64,000 bases of DNA from Paludibacteraceae bacterium (GTDB lineage: Bacteria; Bacteroidota; Bacteroidia; Bacteroidales; Paludibacteraceae), in NCBI GenBank assembly GCA_017625155.1, contig JAGALP010000009.1:1-64000 (forward strand). The letters are read 5' to 3'. How positions within the stretch are numbered: position 1 is the first letter of the stretch; each line of letters opens with the position of its first letter. A model generated the notes under the pieces. It ran no database searches, was not told the origin of the DNA, and saw nothing but the letters and a program-made list of their open reading frames with translations. This document shows positions 26,005 through 34,316 of the stretch, one piece after another. Made by a program: the position numbers and the translations under genes.

Positions 26005-26736
26005 TTACGCTGCATCCTTTAACTTAAAAGAATGTACAACTTTTCCTGTGACACAATGACATGGATGAATTGAAAAATGTATCATATTCCTCTTTGTATC
26101 CAATGTTGTTGATAAAATTACTTTACTATTTTTATCACTACTTTTTCTACATAAAGGGTAATCAGTCTGATATTTACGCCATCTAATATTGAGGAAATCA
26201 TTTTTTATATCGTCTGGATTTACACAACAACCTTTACTTTCACCTAGTTGTAGGACTTCATTAAATTCATCTAATTTCATAATTGCATTGAGAAGTCCAA
26301 GCAATCCATCGTCACCCTTGCTCAAATCATACACTCCCCAGGCTCTACGGATTTTGAATTCTGGTGAATTTTCATTTGCATAAGAAAAATGTTCTCTGCG
26401 CAAAACTACAACACAAGGATATTTTAAATTGTCACAATCATTTTGTTTTTTTTCAACAAATAATAAATTACCATCTTCTATCCCAGCGAGCAACATTGAA
26501 TTACCCGACACAACATAGTGCTTAAATTGACTAAAATCTAAACGCATATGTGATTCGTCAAAGAAAGCATTCTTATTTAGATTTATAAGTTTTTGTATTC
26601 TAGGGGCATTTATTCGGACATCACCCGCAGCAGCAGAAGCAACAGAAATTCCCATTGATTCATACACTCGCATAGCAAAAGCAATCAATAAAATCGCAAA
26701 CAGAACAATCGAAATAATAAAAAAAATCTTAAACAT
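26005..26736 (-). CDS. Membrane-anchored S24/LexA-like protein, function unknown
   Basis: 243 residues. One N-terminal membrane helix (2-22). Residues about 72-140 recall the peptidase S24 (LexA/UmuD) fold: VVSGNSMLLAGIEDGNLLFVE with Ser80-Met81 at the nucleophile position, then CVVVLRRE and FKIRRAWGVY, where K128 could be the general-base lysine. The C-terminal 100 residues have several Cys (GCCV, LCRK, HPCHC) and are not recognised. S24 proteins normally self-cleave or bind DNA in the cytoplasm, so a membrane anchor is unusual. It is 20 nt downstream of a multi-pass protein and probably shares its promoter. Confidence 0.55.
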   Translation of the reverse strand: MFKIFFIISIVLFAILLIAFAMRVYESMGISVASAAAGDVRINAPRIQKLINLNKNAFFDESHMRLDFSQFKHYVVSGNSMLLAGIEDGNLLFVEKKQNDCDNLKYPCVVVLRREHFSYANENSPEFKIRRAWGVYDLSKGDDGLLGLLNAIMKLDEFNEVLQLGESKGCCVNPDDIKNDFLNIRWRKYQTDYPLCRKSSDKNSKVILSTTLDTKRNMIHFSIHPCHCVTGKVVHSFKLKDAA

Positions 26737-26756
26737 AATAATTAAAAAAAAATGTA

Positions 26757-27272
26757 TTATCTTTCAGTATTTGAATACCCCCGTTCATACGAATTCACTT
26801 TATCCAATGCGCGATGGGGAACCATAAATCTTGCAATATTGTTTTGAATCCAACTTTCCATAAATTTTGCTCCAGCAGAAACAAAAAAGATGGCAACTAA
26901 AATCTTATGTTTTGCATCTTCAGAGGCAGGTAAGAACACAAAGAATAAAATTGACACTATCGTAACTAAAGTAAAAACTAGTAACATAGGGAGAAGTATT
27001 GATATTGATGTATTAGCATCTGTGTTTGCACAAAACAAATCAAACAACGACACAATGAAACCAATAAAGAACATACTGCATACAGGCACTACCTCTAACA
27101 AGGGGAACCACAATTCACTACTATAAGTTATAGCTTTGTCTTGTATATATTCTTCCAAGCAAAGATAAGTTGTCAACCAGCACACTAAATGTATTGATGG
27201 GACAACCCATTTATGGACAATTCTAAAAAATGTCCTTCCGAAGCCACTACAATTAAACATATATCCACACAT
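26757..27272 (-). CDS. Multi-pass membrane protein of unknown function
   Basis: About 171 residues with four or so hydrophobic segments (near WVVPSIHLVCWLTTYL, LWFPLLEVVPVCSMFFIGFIVSL, ILLPMLLVFTLVTIVSILFFVFL, ILVAIFFVSAGAKFM in sequence order). No family is recognised. The promoter at 27282-27312 places the transcription start near 27276, so the ATG at 27272 or the one at 27260 is the start; the longer frame is excluded. AT-rich, like the S24-like gene below it. The pair stands alone between the glycan cluster and the TPR sensor, so it is a possible horizontally acquired module. Confidence 0.6.
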   Translation of the reverse strand: MCGYMFNCSGFGRTFFRIVHKWVVPSIHLVCWLTTYLCLEEYIQDKAITYSSELWFPLLEVVPVCSMFFIGFIVSLFDLFCANTDANTSISILLPMLLVFTLVTIVSILFFVFLPASEDAKHKILVAIFFVSAGAKFMESWIQNNIARFMVPHRALDKVNSYERGYSNTER

Positions 27273-27281
27273 AATTTTCAG

Positions 27282-27312
27282 CAAAGGTACTACTTTTTTG
27301 GGGAATGACCAA
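27282..27312 (-). promoter_or_regulatory. Promoter of the membrane protein/S24-like pair
   Basis: On the minus strand TTG (27310-27312), 20 nt, TACCTTTG (27282-27289). Confidence 0.65.
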
Positions 27313-27453
27313 ATAAATTGCAAAAAAAATGCATTTTTGTGGTAAATTTGCTAAAAAATTTGCTAAAAATTGTTCACTTCTTGTATAAAATGGGCAAAAA
27401 TTGTGCCAAATATGTTTAGGTATAAATAAAAACGGCACTTTAATCGGATTTGT

Positions 27454-27484
27454 TTGCACATGTCGGAAAAATGTAGTACCTTTG
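27454..27484 (+). promoter_or_regulatory. Promoter of the TPR protein gene
   Basis: TTG 27454-27456, 20 nt, TACCTTTG 27477-27484. The ATG at 27493 follows after only 8 nt. Confidence 0.7.
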
Positions 27485-27492
27485 TCGGCGGA

Positions 27493-28314
27493 ATGAGAAT
27501 TTCGATAGCACATATATTCAGTCAAGCATGCAGAATGGTATGCGTGCTAGGATTGGTGTGTGGTTTGTCTTCTTGTCATTGGCAGGAGGCAAAAGAGGTT
27601 ATTATCACAGCAGATAGTTTGTATCAGGCGGAGTATGTGATATATGATGATACGGCTGCATTAGGCAAGGCGATACGCTGCTTAGATAATCCATTTGGTA
27701 GAGTGTTGATGAGCAATACACTCGGCAAAGCGTATTACTATATGGGACGAAACTTAGAAGATTATCATCAACAAGTAGCAGGAGCAGCAAAATGTTATAT
27801 CGAAGTAGACCGTTTGCAAATTGATGACCCGATATACCGAGGGCGCGTAAATTCGTGCATGGGTTATATCTGCGCACAGAATAACAACGATAGTTTGGCA
27901 TTAATTTTCTATGAGCGTGCGAGTGAAGATTTTAAGGAGAGTGGAAACGAATGGTATTATGCACATCACCTATTAAATGTTATTCCATGCTGTATTAATC
28001 TACATTTATTCACAAAAACAGATAGTCTTTTACAAATAGCCCAAACTTATTCGTTGGATAGTACTTACCGAGCTCGTTATTATGAAACACAAGGGCTATA
28101 TTTCTACGAACAGCAACAATACGATTCTGCATTGGTGTATTTCAATCAAGGATTAAATTATTGGCAAAGTGAGGAAGATAAGTGCTTTAGTTATTTGAAA
28201 ATCATGCAAATATATCTTAAAATCGGAGATTTAACGCAAGCCTTACCTTATTCTCAACTGATTATTAAAAATTCCAACAATCCAAATTACATTTCTAACG
28301 CCTATTTTGTTTGA
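27493..28314 (+). CDS. TPR lipoprotein, N-terminal half of a split TPR-HTH sensor
   Basis: 273 residues from the ATG at 27493; the upstream extension overlaps the promoter. Signal peptide with lipobox GLSSC, then TPR-like helices (GRVLMSNTLGKAYYYMGRN, QQQYDSALVYFNQGLNYW, YLKIGDLTQALPYSQLII). It stops at TGA 28312-28314 while the next frame continues the expected protein. In many Bacteroidales one polypeptide carries periplasmic TPRs, a membrane helix and a cytoplasmic HTH; here these parts are divided. Either a one-base deletion near TTTTGTTTG has broken the gene, or the stop/start overlap (TGATG) couples two proteins. Confidence 0.7.
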   Translation: MRISIAHIFSQACRMVCVLGLVCGLSSCHWQEAKEVIITADSLYQAEYVIYDDTAALGKAIRCLDNPFGRVLMSNTLGKAYYYMGRNLEDYHQQVAGAAKCYIEVDRLQIDDPIYRGRVNSCMGYICAQNNNDSLALIFYERASEDFKESGNEWYYAHHLLNVIPCCINLHLFTKTDSLLQIAQTYSLDSTYRARYYETQGLYFYEQQQYDSALVYFNQGLNYWQSEEDKCFSYLKIMQIYLKIGDLTQALPYSQLIIKNSNNPNYISNAYFV

Positions 28315-28973
28315 TGCAGAGTGCAGAACAAGAAGGAAATATTACTTTAGTATCAAATTATGCTTCTTCCCGCGAGGACATGAATCGTATGTTTGAAGAA
28401 CATAAAGAGTCTTATACACAAGCAGTTACAACGATTGAAAATTACAAGTTAAATCCTCACCCATGGTTACGGAGTTGGATAATAGTAGCATGCTGTATAA
28501 TCCTATGTATTATACTTATAATAGGTATTGTCGTTTATCGTAGATTTGCTATAGCTCAATTAAAAGTTTCTAGTGAACAAATCATTAGTTTGTCTGCGCA
28601 AATAAAAAAGCAAACAGACGAACTTCACAACCATAATGCACAACATTATTATGACAAACGTATATACAAGATCCGCCGAAAATACCCAAAGCCACGTCAT
28701 CAATGGAATAACTATGATCAACTTAAAAAAGATGTTAATCCTTATTTGCAAAGCTGGCTCATTGCTTTGGAGAAACTAAATTTAACCCAAAGGGAGAATG
28801 TCTTTTGCGTATTGAGTTTTATTTATCCGCAGATGTCTATAGAAGATCTTGCAAATAGTATGTGTATTTCCAAAGATGCACTTATGGTTCGCAAAACTCG
28901 TATGACAAAAAAGATAGGCATAACTTCTGCCCAATTAAATAATTTCTTGCAAAATTTGTCTATTACCGAATAA
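28314..28973 (+). CDS. Membrane-anchored HTH protein, C-terminal half of the split sensor
   Basis: About 219 residues in the -1 frame relative to the previous gene. A last TPR-like helix (SAEQEGNITLVSNYASSREDMNRMFEEH) is followed by one membrane helix (about residues 55-78, WIIVACCIILCIILIIGIVVY), a coiled coil, and a C-terminal HTH-like region (LNLTQRENVFCVLSF, MSIEDLANSMCISKDALMVRKTRM). This is the standard C-terminal half of TPR-HTH regulators. ATG 28314 overlaps the upstream stop. It probably signals envelope conditions to transcription, perhaps of the exported genes that follow; that target is a guess. Confidence 0.65.
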   Translation: MQSAEQEGNITLVSNYASSREDMNRMFEEHKESYTQAVTTIENYKLNPHPWLRSWIIVACCIILCIILIIGIVVYRRFAIAQLKVSSEQIISLSAQIKKQTDELHNHNAQHYYDKRIYKIRRKYPKPRHQWNNYDQLKKDVNPYLQSWLIALEKLNLTQRENVFCVLSFIYPQMSIEDLANSMCISKDALMVRKTRMTKKIGITSAQLNNFLQNLSITE

Positions 28974-29069
28974 TTATATCTTTTTGCGCAACTTATCAAT
29001 TTGACATCGTATCACATTGATAATCAATCAAATACCCCCCCCTAAGAACTTATCAATTTCATCTTTCTC

Positions 29070-29100
29070 TTGCATATTTCATAGTATTGTTGTAATTTTG
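29070..29100 (+). promoter_or_regulatory. Promoter of the exported-protein cluster
   Basis: TTG 29070-29072, 20 nt, TAATTTTG 29093-29100, upstream of the gene at 29126. Confidence 0.65.
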
Positions 29101-29125
29101 CAAAAAAATTTTTAATTACAATACT

Positions 29126-29497
29126 ATGAGAAAGATTTTTATTTTCGCATTGTTTATACTAGGTATATGCAATGCATCTGCATTCGCAATGGCTCAAGAA
29201 GTTGTTTTAACAGAACTTTATTCTATTGTTCCATTAGATGATGCAAACCGTGAAACATTAGGAGAACGACCTAATCCAACTCGTTTTCATGCTTCAATCG
29301 ATGGTAACCATTTATCCGTAGGAGCGGATACAGATGCGCCTGCGTATGTAGAAGTCATTAATCAAGAAACAGGTGAAGTGGTAGTAGAAGAGGAGTTCTT
29401 GAATGAAACAGAAGCTACCATTAATCAAACAGGTTCGTATGTCGTACAAATCTACTCTGCTAACACCGTCGTAACTGGTGAGTTTGAAGTAGAATAA
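29126..29497 (+). CDS. Small exported DUF3244-like protein
   Basis: 123 residues. Signal peptide ending near AFAMA, then a single beta-sandwich-like domain with ASIDGNHLSVGADTDAPAYVEVINQETGEVV and GSYVVQIYSANTVVTGEFEV, a pattern of the DUF3244 family of Bacteroidales secreted proteins. The function is unknown. It is first in a run of four exported proteins, 38 nt before the S74-domain gene. Confidence 0.65.
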   Translation: MRKIFIFALFILGICNASAFAMAQEVVLTELYSIVPLDDANRETLGERPNPTRFHASIDGNHLSVGADTDAPAYVEVINQETGEVVVEEEFLNETEATINQTGSYVVQIYSANTVVTGEFEVE

Positions 29498-29534
29498 ATA
29501 AACCCTAATATTAATTTTTAAAATTAACACCATC

Positions 29535-30704
29535 ATGAAAAAGTTATTTAGTTTTCTAACAATTTGGCTTTCTGCCATTATGTGCTTTGCACAAATTCAA
29601 GTTTCATCTACTGGAAATGTGGGTATTGGTGATACCATAACCACAGACAAGAAACTTTATGTTCACACAACTGGAGGATACGATGCAGGTATTTATTCCT
29701 ACATTAAATCTACCAATGCATGGGGTCCTGCAGTAGCCGCCTATGCTGAGTTTGCAACAGATCGCCAAATCGCAATTCGCGGATACGCTAGCAACGTTTC
29801 CCCTGCTACATCTGGACGCTCGTATGGTGTAATGGGAGTAGCAGGAAACCGTAGTTCTGGATATAACTATGGTATATACGGAGAGTTACAGGGTACAAAT
29901 AATGGCACCGCAGTATTTGGAACAGTATCAACATATCAAGTTCCACAAATTAATGGTCGTTATGCTGGTTATTTTGATGGAGATACTTATGTGACAGGCG
30001 TATTGACAGCAGGTGAAGTAACTACATTGTCAGATGCTCGTTATAAGTCAAATATTCAACAGATTAATTCTACCGCTTTAACAAAAATCGCAGCACTTAA
30101 TCCTGTGCAATATACTATGGCTACAGGTAGTGCTATCGCTCTCGCAAACACAGCGCAAAGCGATACTGCCTCCACCATGACAATGACTACATCAAATGAA
30201 GATTTAGCTCGAGCAAATAAAGTTCATTATGGCCTTTTGGCACAAGAAGTAAAAGAGCTGTATCCAGAATTGGTGCATGAAGATGCTGCTGGTGTAATGA
30301 GTATCAATTACACAGAACTAATTCCACTATTGATTCAAGCGGTACAAGACTTGTCCGAGCAAGTAAGTACGCTATCTAATTCCTCAAGTGCTTCTGCACG
30401 CAAGCAGGCGCCAAAACTACAGGATAGCACTACTGAAACCATTACAGCAACGCTGTATCAAAATAATCCAAATCCTTTCACAGAAGTAACTACTATTTCG
30501 TATATTGTACCAACTGAAGCAAAACAAGCATCCATATACATTTATAATATGTTGGGAGAGCAACTGAGCCAATACGATGTTAGCACATTTGGAGAGGGAA
30601 ATATTACTATTAGTGCAAATGAACTCTATGCAGGCACTTTCCTCTACTCATTGGTTGTAGACGGTAAACTGATTGACACAAAACAAATGATTATAACTCA
30701 ATAA
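29535..30704 (+). CDS. Exported protein with S74 chaperone domain and T9SS sorting domain
   Basis: 389 residues. Signal peptide (MKKLFSFLTIWLSAIMCFA), a glycine-rich beta region like tail-fibre or adhesin stems (SGRSYGVMGVAGNRSSGYNYGIYGE), then the intramolecular-chaperone motif LSDARYKSNIQ, ALNPVQYTM, VHYGLLAQEVKELYPELV and INYTELIPLLIQAVQDL of Peptidase S74. The C-terminal 80 residues are a T9SS type A sorting domain (LYQNNPNPFTEVTTISY ... GTFLYSLVVDGKLIDTKQMII). S74 domains trimerise fibres and cleave themselves off in phage proteins; the conserved Ser-Asp (SDAR) is present. A surface fibre that assembles as a trimer is plausible. Confidence 0.82.
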   Translation: MKKLFSFLTIWLSAIMCFAQIQVSSTGNVGIGDTITTDKKLYVHTTGGYDAGIYSYIKSTNAWGPAVAAYAEFATDRQIAIRGYASNVSPATSGRSYGVMGVAGNRSSGYNYGIYGELQGTNNGTAVFGTVSTYQVPQINGRYAGYFDGDTYVTGVLTAGEVTTLSDARYKSNIQQINSTALTKIAALNPVQYTMATGSAIALANTAQSDTASTMTMTTSNEDLARANKVHYGLLAQEVKELYPELVHEDAAGVMSINYTELIPLLIQAVQDLSEQVSTLSNSSSASARKQAPKLQDSTTETITATLYQNNPNPFTEVTTISYIVPTEAKQASIYIYNMLGEQLSQYDVSTFGEGNITISANELYAGTFLYSLVVDGKLIDTKQMIITQ

Positions 30705-30707
30705 GGT

Positions 30708-32972
30708 ATGAAACGGACATTTCTATTTATATTGATATGTCTGTTGGTTAATATATCTTATTCGCAGACATATAGTTTTACATTTTCTACTGCTGACTTC
30801 TCAATTGTAGAAAATAATGGTAAACACATGATTGATCACCCCACAGGTTTTGATGCGATATGCAATACTTGTGATCCTATACTTCCTTCATGTGTAAAAA
30901 ACATTTTGTTACCTCCTAACAAAAAAGTAAGTAACTATACCGTCACATATACCACGACAAGTTGGCAGAACAATATAAATTTAGAGGCAATGCCTATAGG
31001 ACAGCCAACAGATAGTAACTACTCCGATGCGCCATGTACTTACGAATTGAGGGTTTACCCTGATTCTATTGTTCGATATGGCGGATTGAGTTGGATAGAC
31101 AATTATCAATATGTTAGTTTTCGTATTACGCCTTTTGTATATGATGCCATCAATAAATCTCTATCCTTTGTATCCCAAATTAATATCACTATTGAGTTAA
31201 CTAATGATAATATGGGAAATGTGACTACCCCAATACAAAATCGTATAATTAAACGGATTGTTCATAATCCAAATGATGTTGATTTATTCTATCCCCAAAG
31301 GTTACAAAAGTCTTACACACAAAATATTGATTACTTAATCATTACTACTGATAGTTTAAAAAATAGTTTTGAACCATTGCGTGTTTGGAAAACCCAAAAA
31401 GGCGTGTATACAGAAATTATCACCCTTGAAGATATCAACTCTCACTATGCTAGTCAATGGGACACAGAACAATTACGTATTAAAGCGTGCATCCAACATT
31501 ACCGCCAAACCTTCAGAACAAAGTGGGTACTCCTTGGGGGTGACGATAGGATTATCCCTATTCTTAAAGTTCCAATGAGTATTGGTTCTGAGTATGCAGA
31601 AATACCATCTGATATCTTTTACGGAAGTTTTGATAATGCATTTGATTGGGATGCTAATGGGAATGGTGTTATAGGAGAATGGACAGATAATATCGGTCTT
31701 AATCAAGAGGTTGGAATATCTCGATTACCAGTAAACACAAAGCAACAAATCCAAGCATATATCAATAAACTGTTACACTATGAGCAAAATCCGTCAACAA
31801 CCAACCCATCTATGCTACTCTGCGCACAAAAATTATGGAGTTATGAAAAAGGTACGAACTATAGCGATGCACATCTTAAAACTGACAAATTTATTAGTGA
31901 TTATATTGCACCCTATTGGAATGGCAATCGAATGAAATTTTATGATACACATACAGATTTTATGGGAGATGCTGATTATCAATTAAATGTGACAAATATA
32001 ACAACTCAGTTTAACAATAACTACCATTTCCTGCACTTTGCGACCCATGGTAATACAGCTTGTTGGGGGATTGAAAATGATGATGATTATTGTGCAACTA
32101 ATGTAACAACATTAACAAATACCAATCCAATGGTTATTATCACGATGGCCTGTTCAACAAATTCATTCGATGGTAACGAGCCTTGTTTGAGTGAAGCATT
32201 TATTCGTAAACCAACAGGTGGAGCCATCGCTTATTTAGGAAGTTCACGTGCTGGCTGGGGAGTAAAGAATTTAACCGAATTAGGTTGGTCTTTTAATCTA
32301 GATGGTAAATTCTTCGAATATCTATTTACTGATTGTTCACAGAACTTTTCTACAATTGTACAATTAGCAAAACTATACTACAAACCAGACGCAAGTAGTG
32401 ACGCTTACTATCGTTGGATATTGTTAGCAAACAATGCTATTGGAGATGCGGAATTACCTATATATACTACTATCCCTAACAAATTTGAGCATGTAACTTT
32501 TGAACGAAATGGTAGTAATCTTGTGGTCAATACAGGTGATGTAGAAGGATGTACAATAACTATTAGTGATATTGCAAATGGAGGTAGTTACTATGTGACA
32601 GATACAAATACCGTTTCTGCTACATTTACAGATGTACCAGGTGGTTGCACTATCGTTATTACAAAAGAGAATTACATTCCATACATTATAGAACCAAGTT
32701 GCGTAATTACAACCGAAATTATTGATAGTCCAAAAATTGTTACAGGTTGTGAAGAAACGCGCATAGGTGGAATAGAACTAATTGACACAGAGATTGAAGC
32801 ACGTACATTAGGTAATGGAATACAAATTCCTATAGATAGTTCGCTTATACAACCTATTCGAATAGGAGAAGTAAAAATAACTGATACAGGTTCTTTGGAA
32901 GTTATCAATGGTGGTACAGTAACCATTGAGCAACTATCTATGGAAGACGGTTCTGAATTAATAATACATTAA
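30708..32972 (+). CDS. Gingipain-type C25 family cysteine protease
   Basis: 754 residues with a signal peptide. It has an N-terminal prodomain-like region, then the C25 catalytic domain: YLIITTDSLKNSFEPLRVWKTQKG, WVLLGGDDRIIP, DIFYGSFD, GISRLPVNT, HFATHGN with H447, and ITMACSTNSFDG with C482 (catalytic dyad by family analogy). A beta-sandwich domain follows (about 590-660). The C-terminus ends LEVINGGTVTIEQLSMEDGS, a repeat-like beta strand region rather than a standard sorting domain. C25 enzymes include gingipains and the T9SS sortase-like PorU; this one lacks obvious PorU features. Probably secreted or surface-bound, three nt after the S74 gene. Confidence 0.82.
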   Translation: MKRTFLFILICLLVNISYSQTYSFTFSTADFSIVENNGKHMIDHPTGFDAICNTCDPILPSCVKNILLPPNKKVSNYTVTYTTTSWQNNINLEAMPIGQPTDSNYSDAPCTYELRVYPDSIVRYGGLSWIDNYQYVSFRITPFVYDAINKSLSFVSQINITIELTNDNMGNVTTPIQNRIIKRIVHNPNDVDLFYPQRLQKSYTQNIDYLIITTDSLKNSFEPLRVWKTQKGVYTEIITLEDINSHYASQWDTEQLRIKACIQHYRQTFRTKWVLLGGDDRIIPILKVPMSIGSEYAEIPSDIFYGSFDNAFDWDANGNGVIGEWTDNIGLNQEVGISRLPVNTKQQIQAYINKLLHYEQNPSTTNPSMLLCAQKLWSYEKGTNYSDAHLKTDKFISDYIAPYWNGNRMKFYDTHTDFMGDADYQLNVTNITTQFNNNYHFLHFATHGNTACWGIENDDDYCATNVTTLTNTNPMVIITMACSTNSFDGNEPCLSEAFIRKPTGGAIAYLGSSRAGWGVKNLTELGWSFNLDGKFFEYLFTDCSQNFSTIVQLAKLYYKPDASSDAYYRWILLANNAIGDAELPIYTTIPNKFEHVTFERNGSNLVVNTGDVEGCTITISDIANGGSYYVTDTNTVSATFTDVPGGCTIVITKENYIPYIIEPSCVITTEIIDSPKIVTGCEETRIGGIELIDTEIEARTLGNGIQIPIDSSLIQPIRIGEVKITDTGSLEVINGGTVTIEQLSMEDGSELIIH

Positions 32973-32982
32973 AAAACATTAT

Positions 32983-33807
32983 ATGAAACAACTTCTAATA
33001 TTATTATGCTTACTAATAAGTATGCATGGATTTTCGCAAACAGAAATATCAAGCGAATTATTTCCTACTTTGGCAGGATTGCAGCGAACAAGTTTCCACG
33101 ATTGGTATGAAGACTGTGAGGATAGCTATTCCATACTCAATGCTCCGACTGAAACTATCACAATCAATGACAAACTTTATGTAAAGTTTGGTGGTGCCTA
33201 CCTACGAGAAGAGAATAATCAAGTGTTAATTTATAGTTCCGCATATAAGAAAGATTTAGTTTTATATGACTGGACATTAGAGGTTGGTGATTCACTACAA
33301 CATCTTGCAATAGATTCGTATTCATACGAAACCCCTTCTGTGGTTGATTATCGTGCGAGTTTAGATTTAGATGCAAATGGAGATTTGGTTATAAACAAAC
33401 TACCTTTGGAAAAAATCGCTGTAGCAGAAGTATCCACTATAACGCTATTAGATGGTAAGGAATATAAGAAATGGGTATTTAATACAGGATATGTATATGT
33501 TGAAGGAATAGGTACTTATTCTAACGGGGACTATTTTCATCTGATTATCCCAGAGGCAGTTCCAACTTGCTATCTTGGCGAATATTTAGTCTGTGTCAGT
33601 AAATATGACCAATTGCTATACACCATAGAGAAAGATGTACAAAAGCGATTAGGTGCAGCTTGCCAATGCCTCAATGAAGGTATAGAAACGAATGTAGAAA
33701 CTATCGATTCTCCTGTGGTTTCTTTCTATAAAACTCTTCAAGATGGACATTTACTAATTCAAAGTGGAGATAAAACTTATAATGTTATGGGAATGGAAGT
33801 GAAATAA
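32983..33807 (+). CDS. Exported protein, unknown function, with short sorting-like tail
   Basis: 274 residues with a signal peptide (MKQLLILLCLLISMHGFS). The body is rich in aromatic residues and beta-prone, with KLYVKFGGAYLREENNQVLIYS and YKKDLVLYDWTLEVGDSL resembling the small exported proteins common beside T9SS substrates. The C-terminus (VSFYKTLQDGHLLIQSGDKTYNVMGMEVK in parts) looks like a truncated sorting domain. No family is named. It is the last gene before a strong terminator. Confidence 0.65.
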   Translation: MKQLLILLCLLISMHGFSQTEISSELFPTLAGLQRTSFHDWYEDCEDSYSILNAPTETITINDKLYVKFGGAYLREENNQVLIYSSAYKKDLVLYDWTLEVGDSLQHLAIDSYSYETPSVVDYRASLDLDANGDLVINKLPLEKIAVAEVSTITLLDGKEYKKWVFNTGYVYVEGIGTYSNGDYFHLIIPEAVPTCYLGEYLVCVSKYDQLLYTIEKDVQKRLGAACQCLNEGIETNVETIDSPVVSFYKTLQDGHLLIQSGDKTYNVMGMEVK

Positions 33808-33846
33808 ATTCTAAACTTTCTCATTCGTTTTGGTAAAAGTATTTTT

Positions 33847-33884
33847 ACTCGCCCAGTTCTTTGTGGACTGGGCGAGTTTTTTAT
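33847..33884 (+). terminator. Terminator of the exported-protein operon
   Basis: ACTCGCCCAGT, loop, ACTGGGCGAGTTTTTT: an 11-bp perfect stem with T-run. Confidence 0.85.
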
Positions 33885-33909
33885 GCCTTTCGGCAAATAA
33901 AGTATGCAG

Positions 33910-33958
33910 AATTGGACAAATCGTCCAATTCTGCTGTTTTTTCTGGACAAATTGTCCA
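33910..33958 (+). promoter_or_regulatory. Twin operator-like dyads upstream of the XRE gene
   Basis: GGACAAATCGTCC at 33914-33926 and GGACAAATTGTCC at 33945-33957 have the same half-sites and the same 5-nt spacer, and are exactly 31 bp apart (about three helical turns). The outer bases extend the symmetry (AATT...AATT; TGGACAA...TTGTCCA). They sit just before the -7 box at 33981-33988, so they are probably bound by the XRE protein itself. Confidence 0.65.
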
Positions 33959-33980
33959 CATTTATGTCACATAAAAGCAC

Positions 33981-33988
33981 TACCTTTG
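33981..33988 (+). promoter_or_regulatory. -7 box of the XRE gene promoter
   Basis: TACCTTTG lies 5 nt before the ATG, so the mRNA would be leaderless or nearly so. No TTG is at the expected distance (33958-33960 reads ACA); a regulated promoter with a poor -33 element is likely. Confidence 0.5.
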
Positions 33989-33992
33989 CAGC

Positions 33993-34316
33993 ATGAAAAA
34001 TCACATCAAATCCGAACTAATCAAAGAGCGAATAAACCATTTGCTCAGTACACAAACAACCACCAAAACTGCGTTGGCACATGCCATCGGAATGGATGTG
34101 TCGCAACTGAGCAAACTGCTCAATAAGCAAGGTACAATACCTGTGGATTATATCGAGCCGTGGGCTGAATGTCTGGGGATTGATGTCAATGAGCTAATCA
34201 ACTCTCGGCAGACAATAAGCAAAGATTGGGTGCGACCACATGCACACATACATTTGGATATAGATGTGGATATCGAATATGTAGAATCAATATTAAATAT
34301 CATGAAGAACTTATGA
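33993..34316 (+). CDS. XRE-family DNA-binding regulator
   Basis: 107 residues. HTH at about residues 24-60 (TKTALAHAIGMDVSQLSKLLNKQGTIP) followed by an 'EPWAECLGIDVNELI' segment typical of XRE regulators, and a C-terminal part rich in His and Asp (HAHIHLDIDVDIEYV). It sits directly behind two identical-spacing dyads and heads the phage-like cassette, so it probably represses its own operon. Its stop overlaps the start of the ATPase gene (ATGA). Confidence 0.78.
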   Translation: MKNHIKSELIKERINHLLSTQTTTKTALAHAIGMDVSQLSKLLNKQGTIPVDYIEPWAECLGIDVNELINSRQTISKDWVRPHAHIHLDIDVDIEYVESILNIMKNL

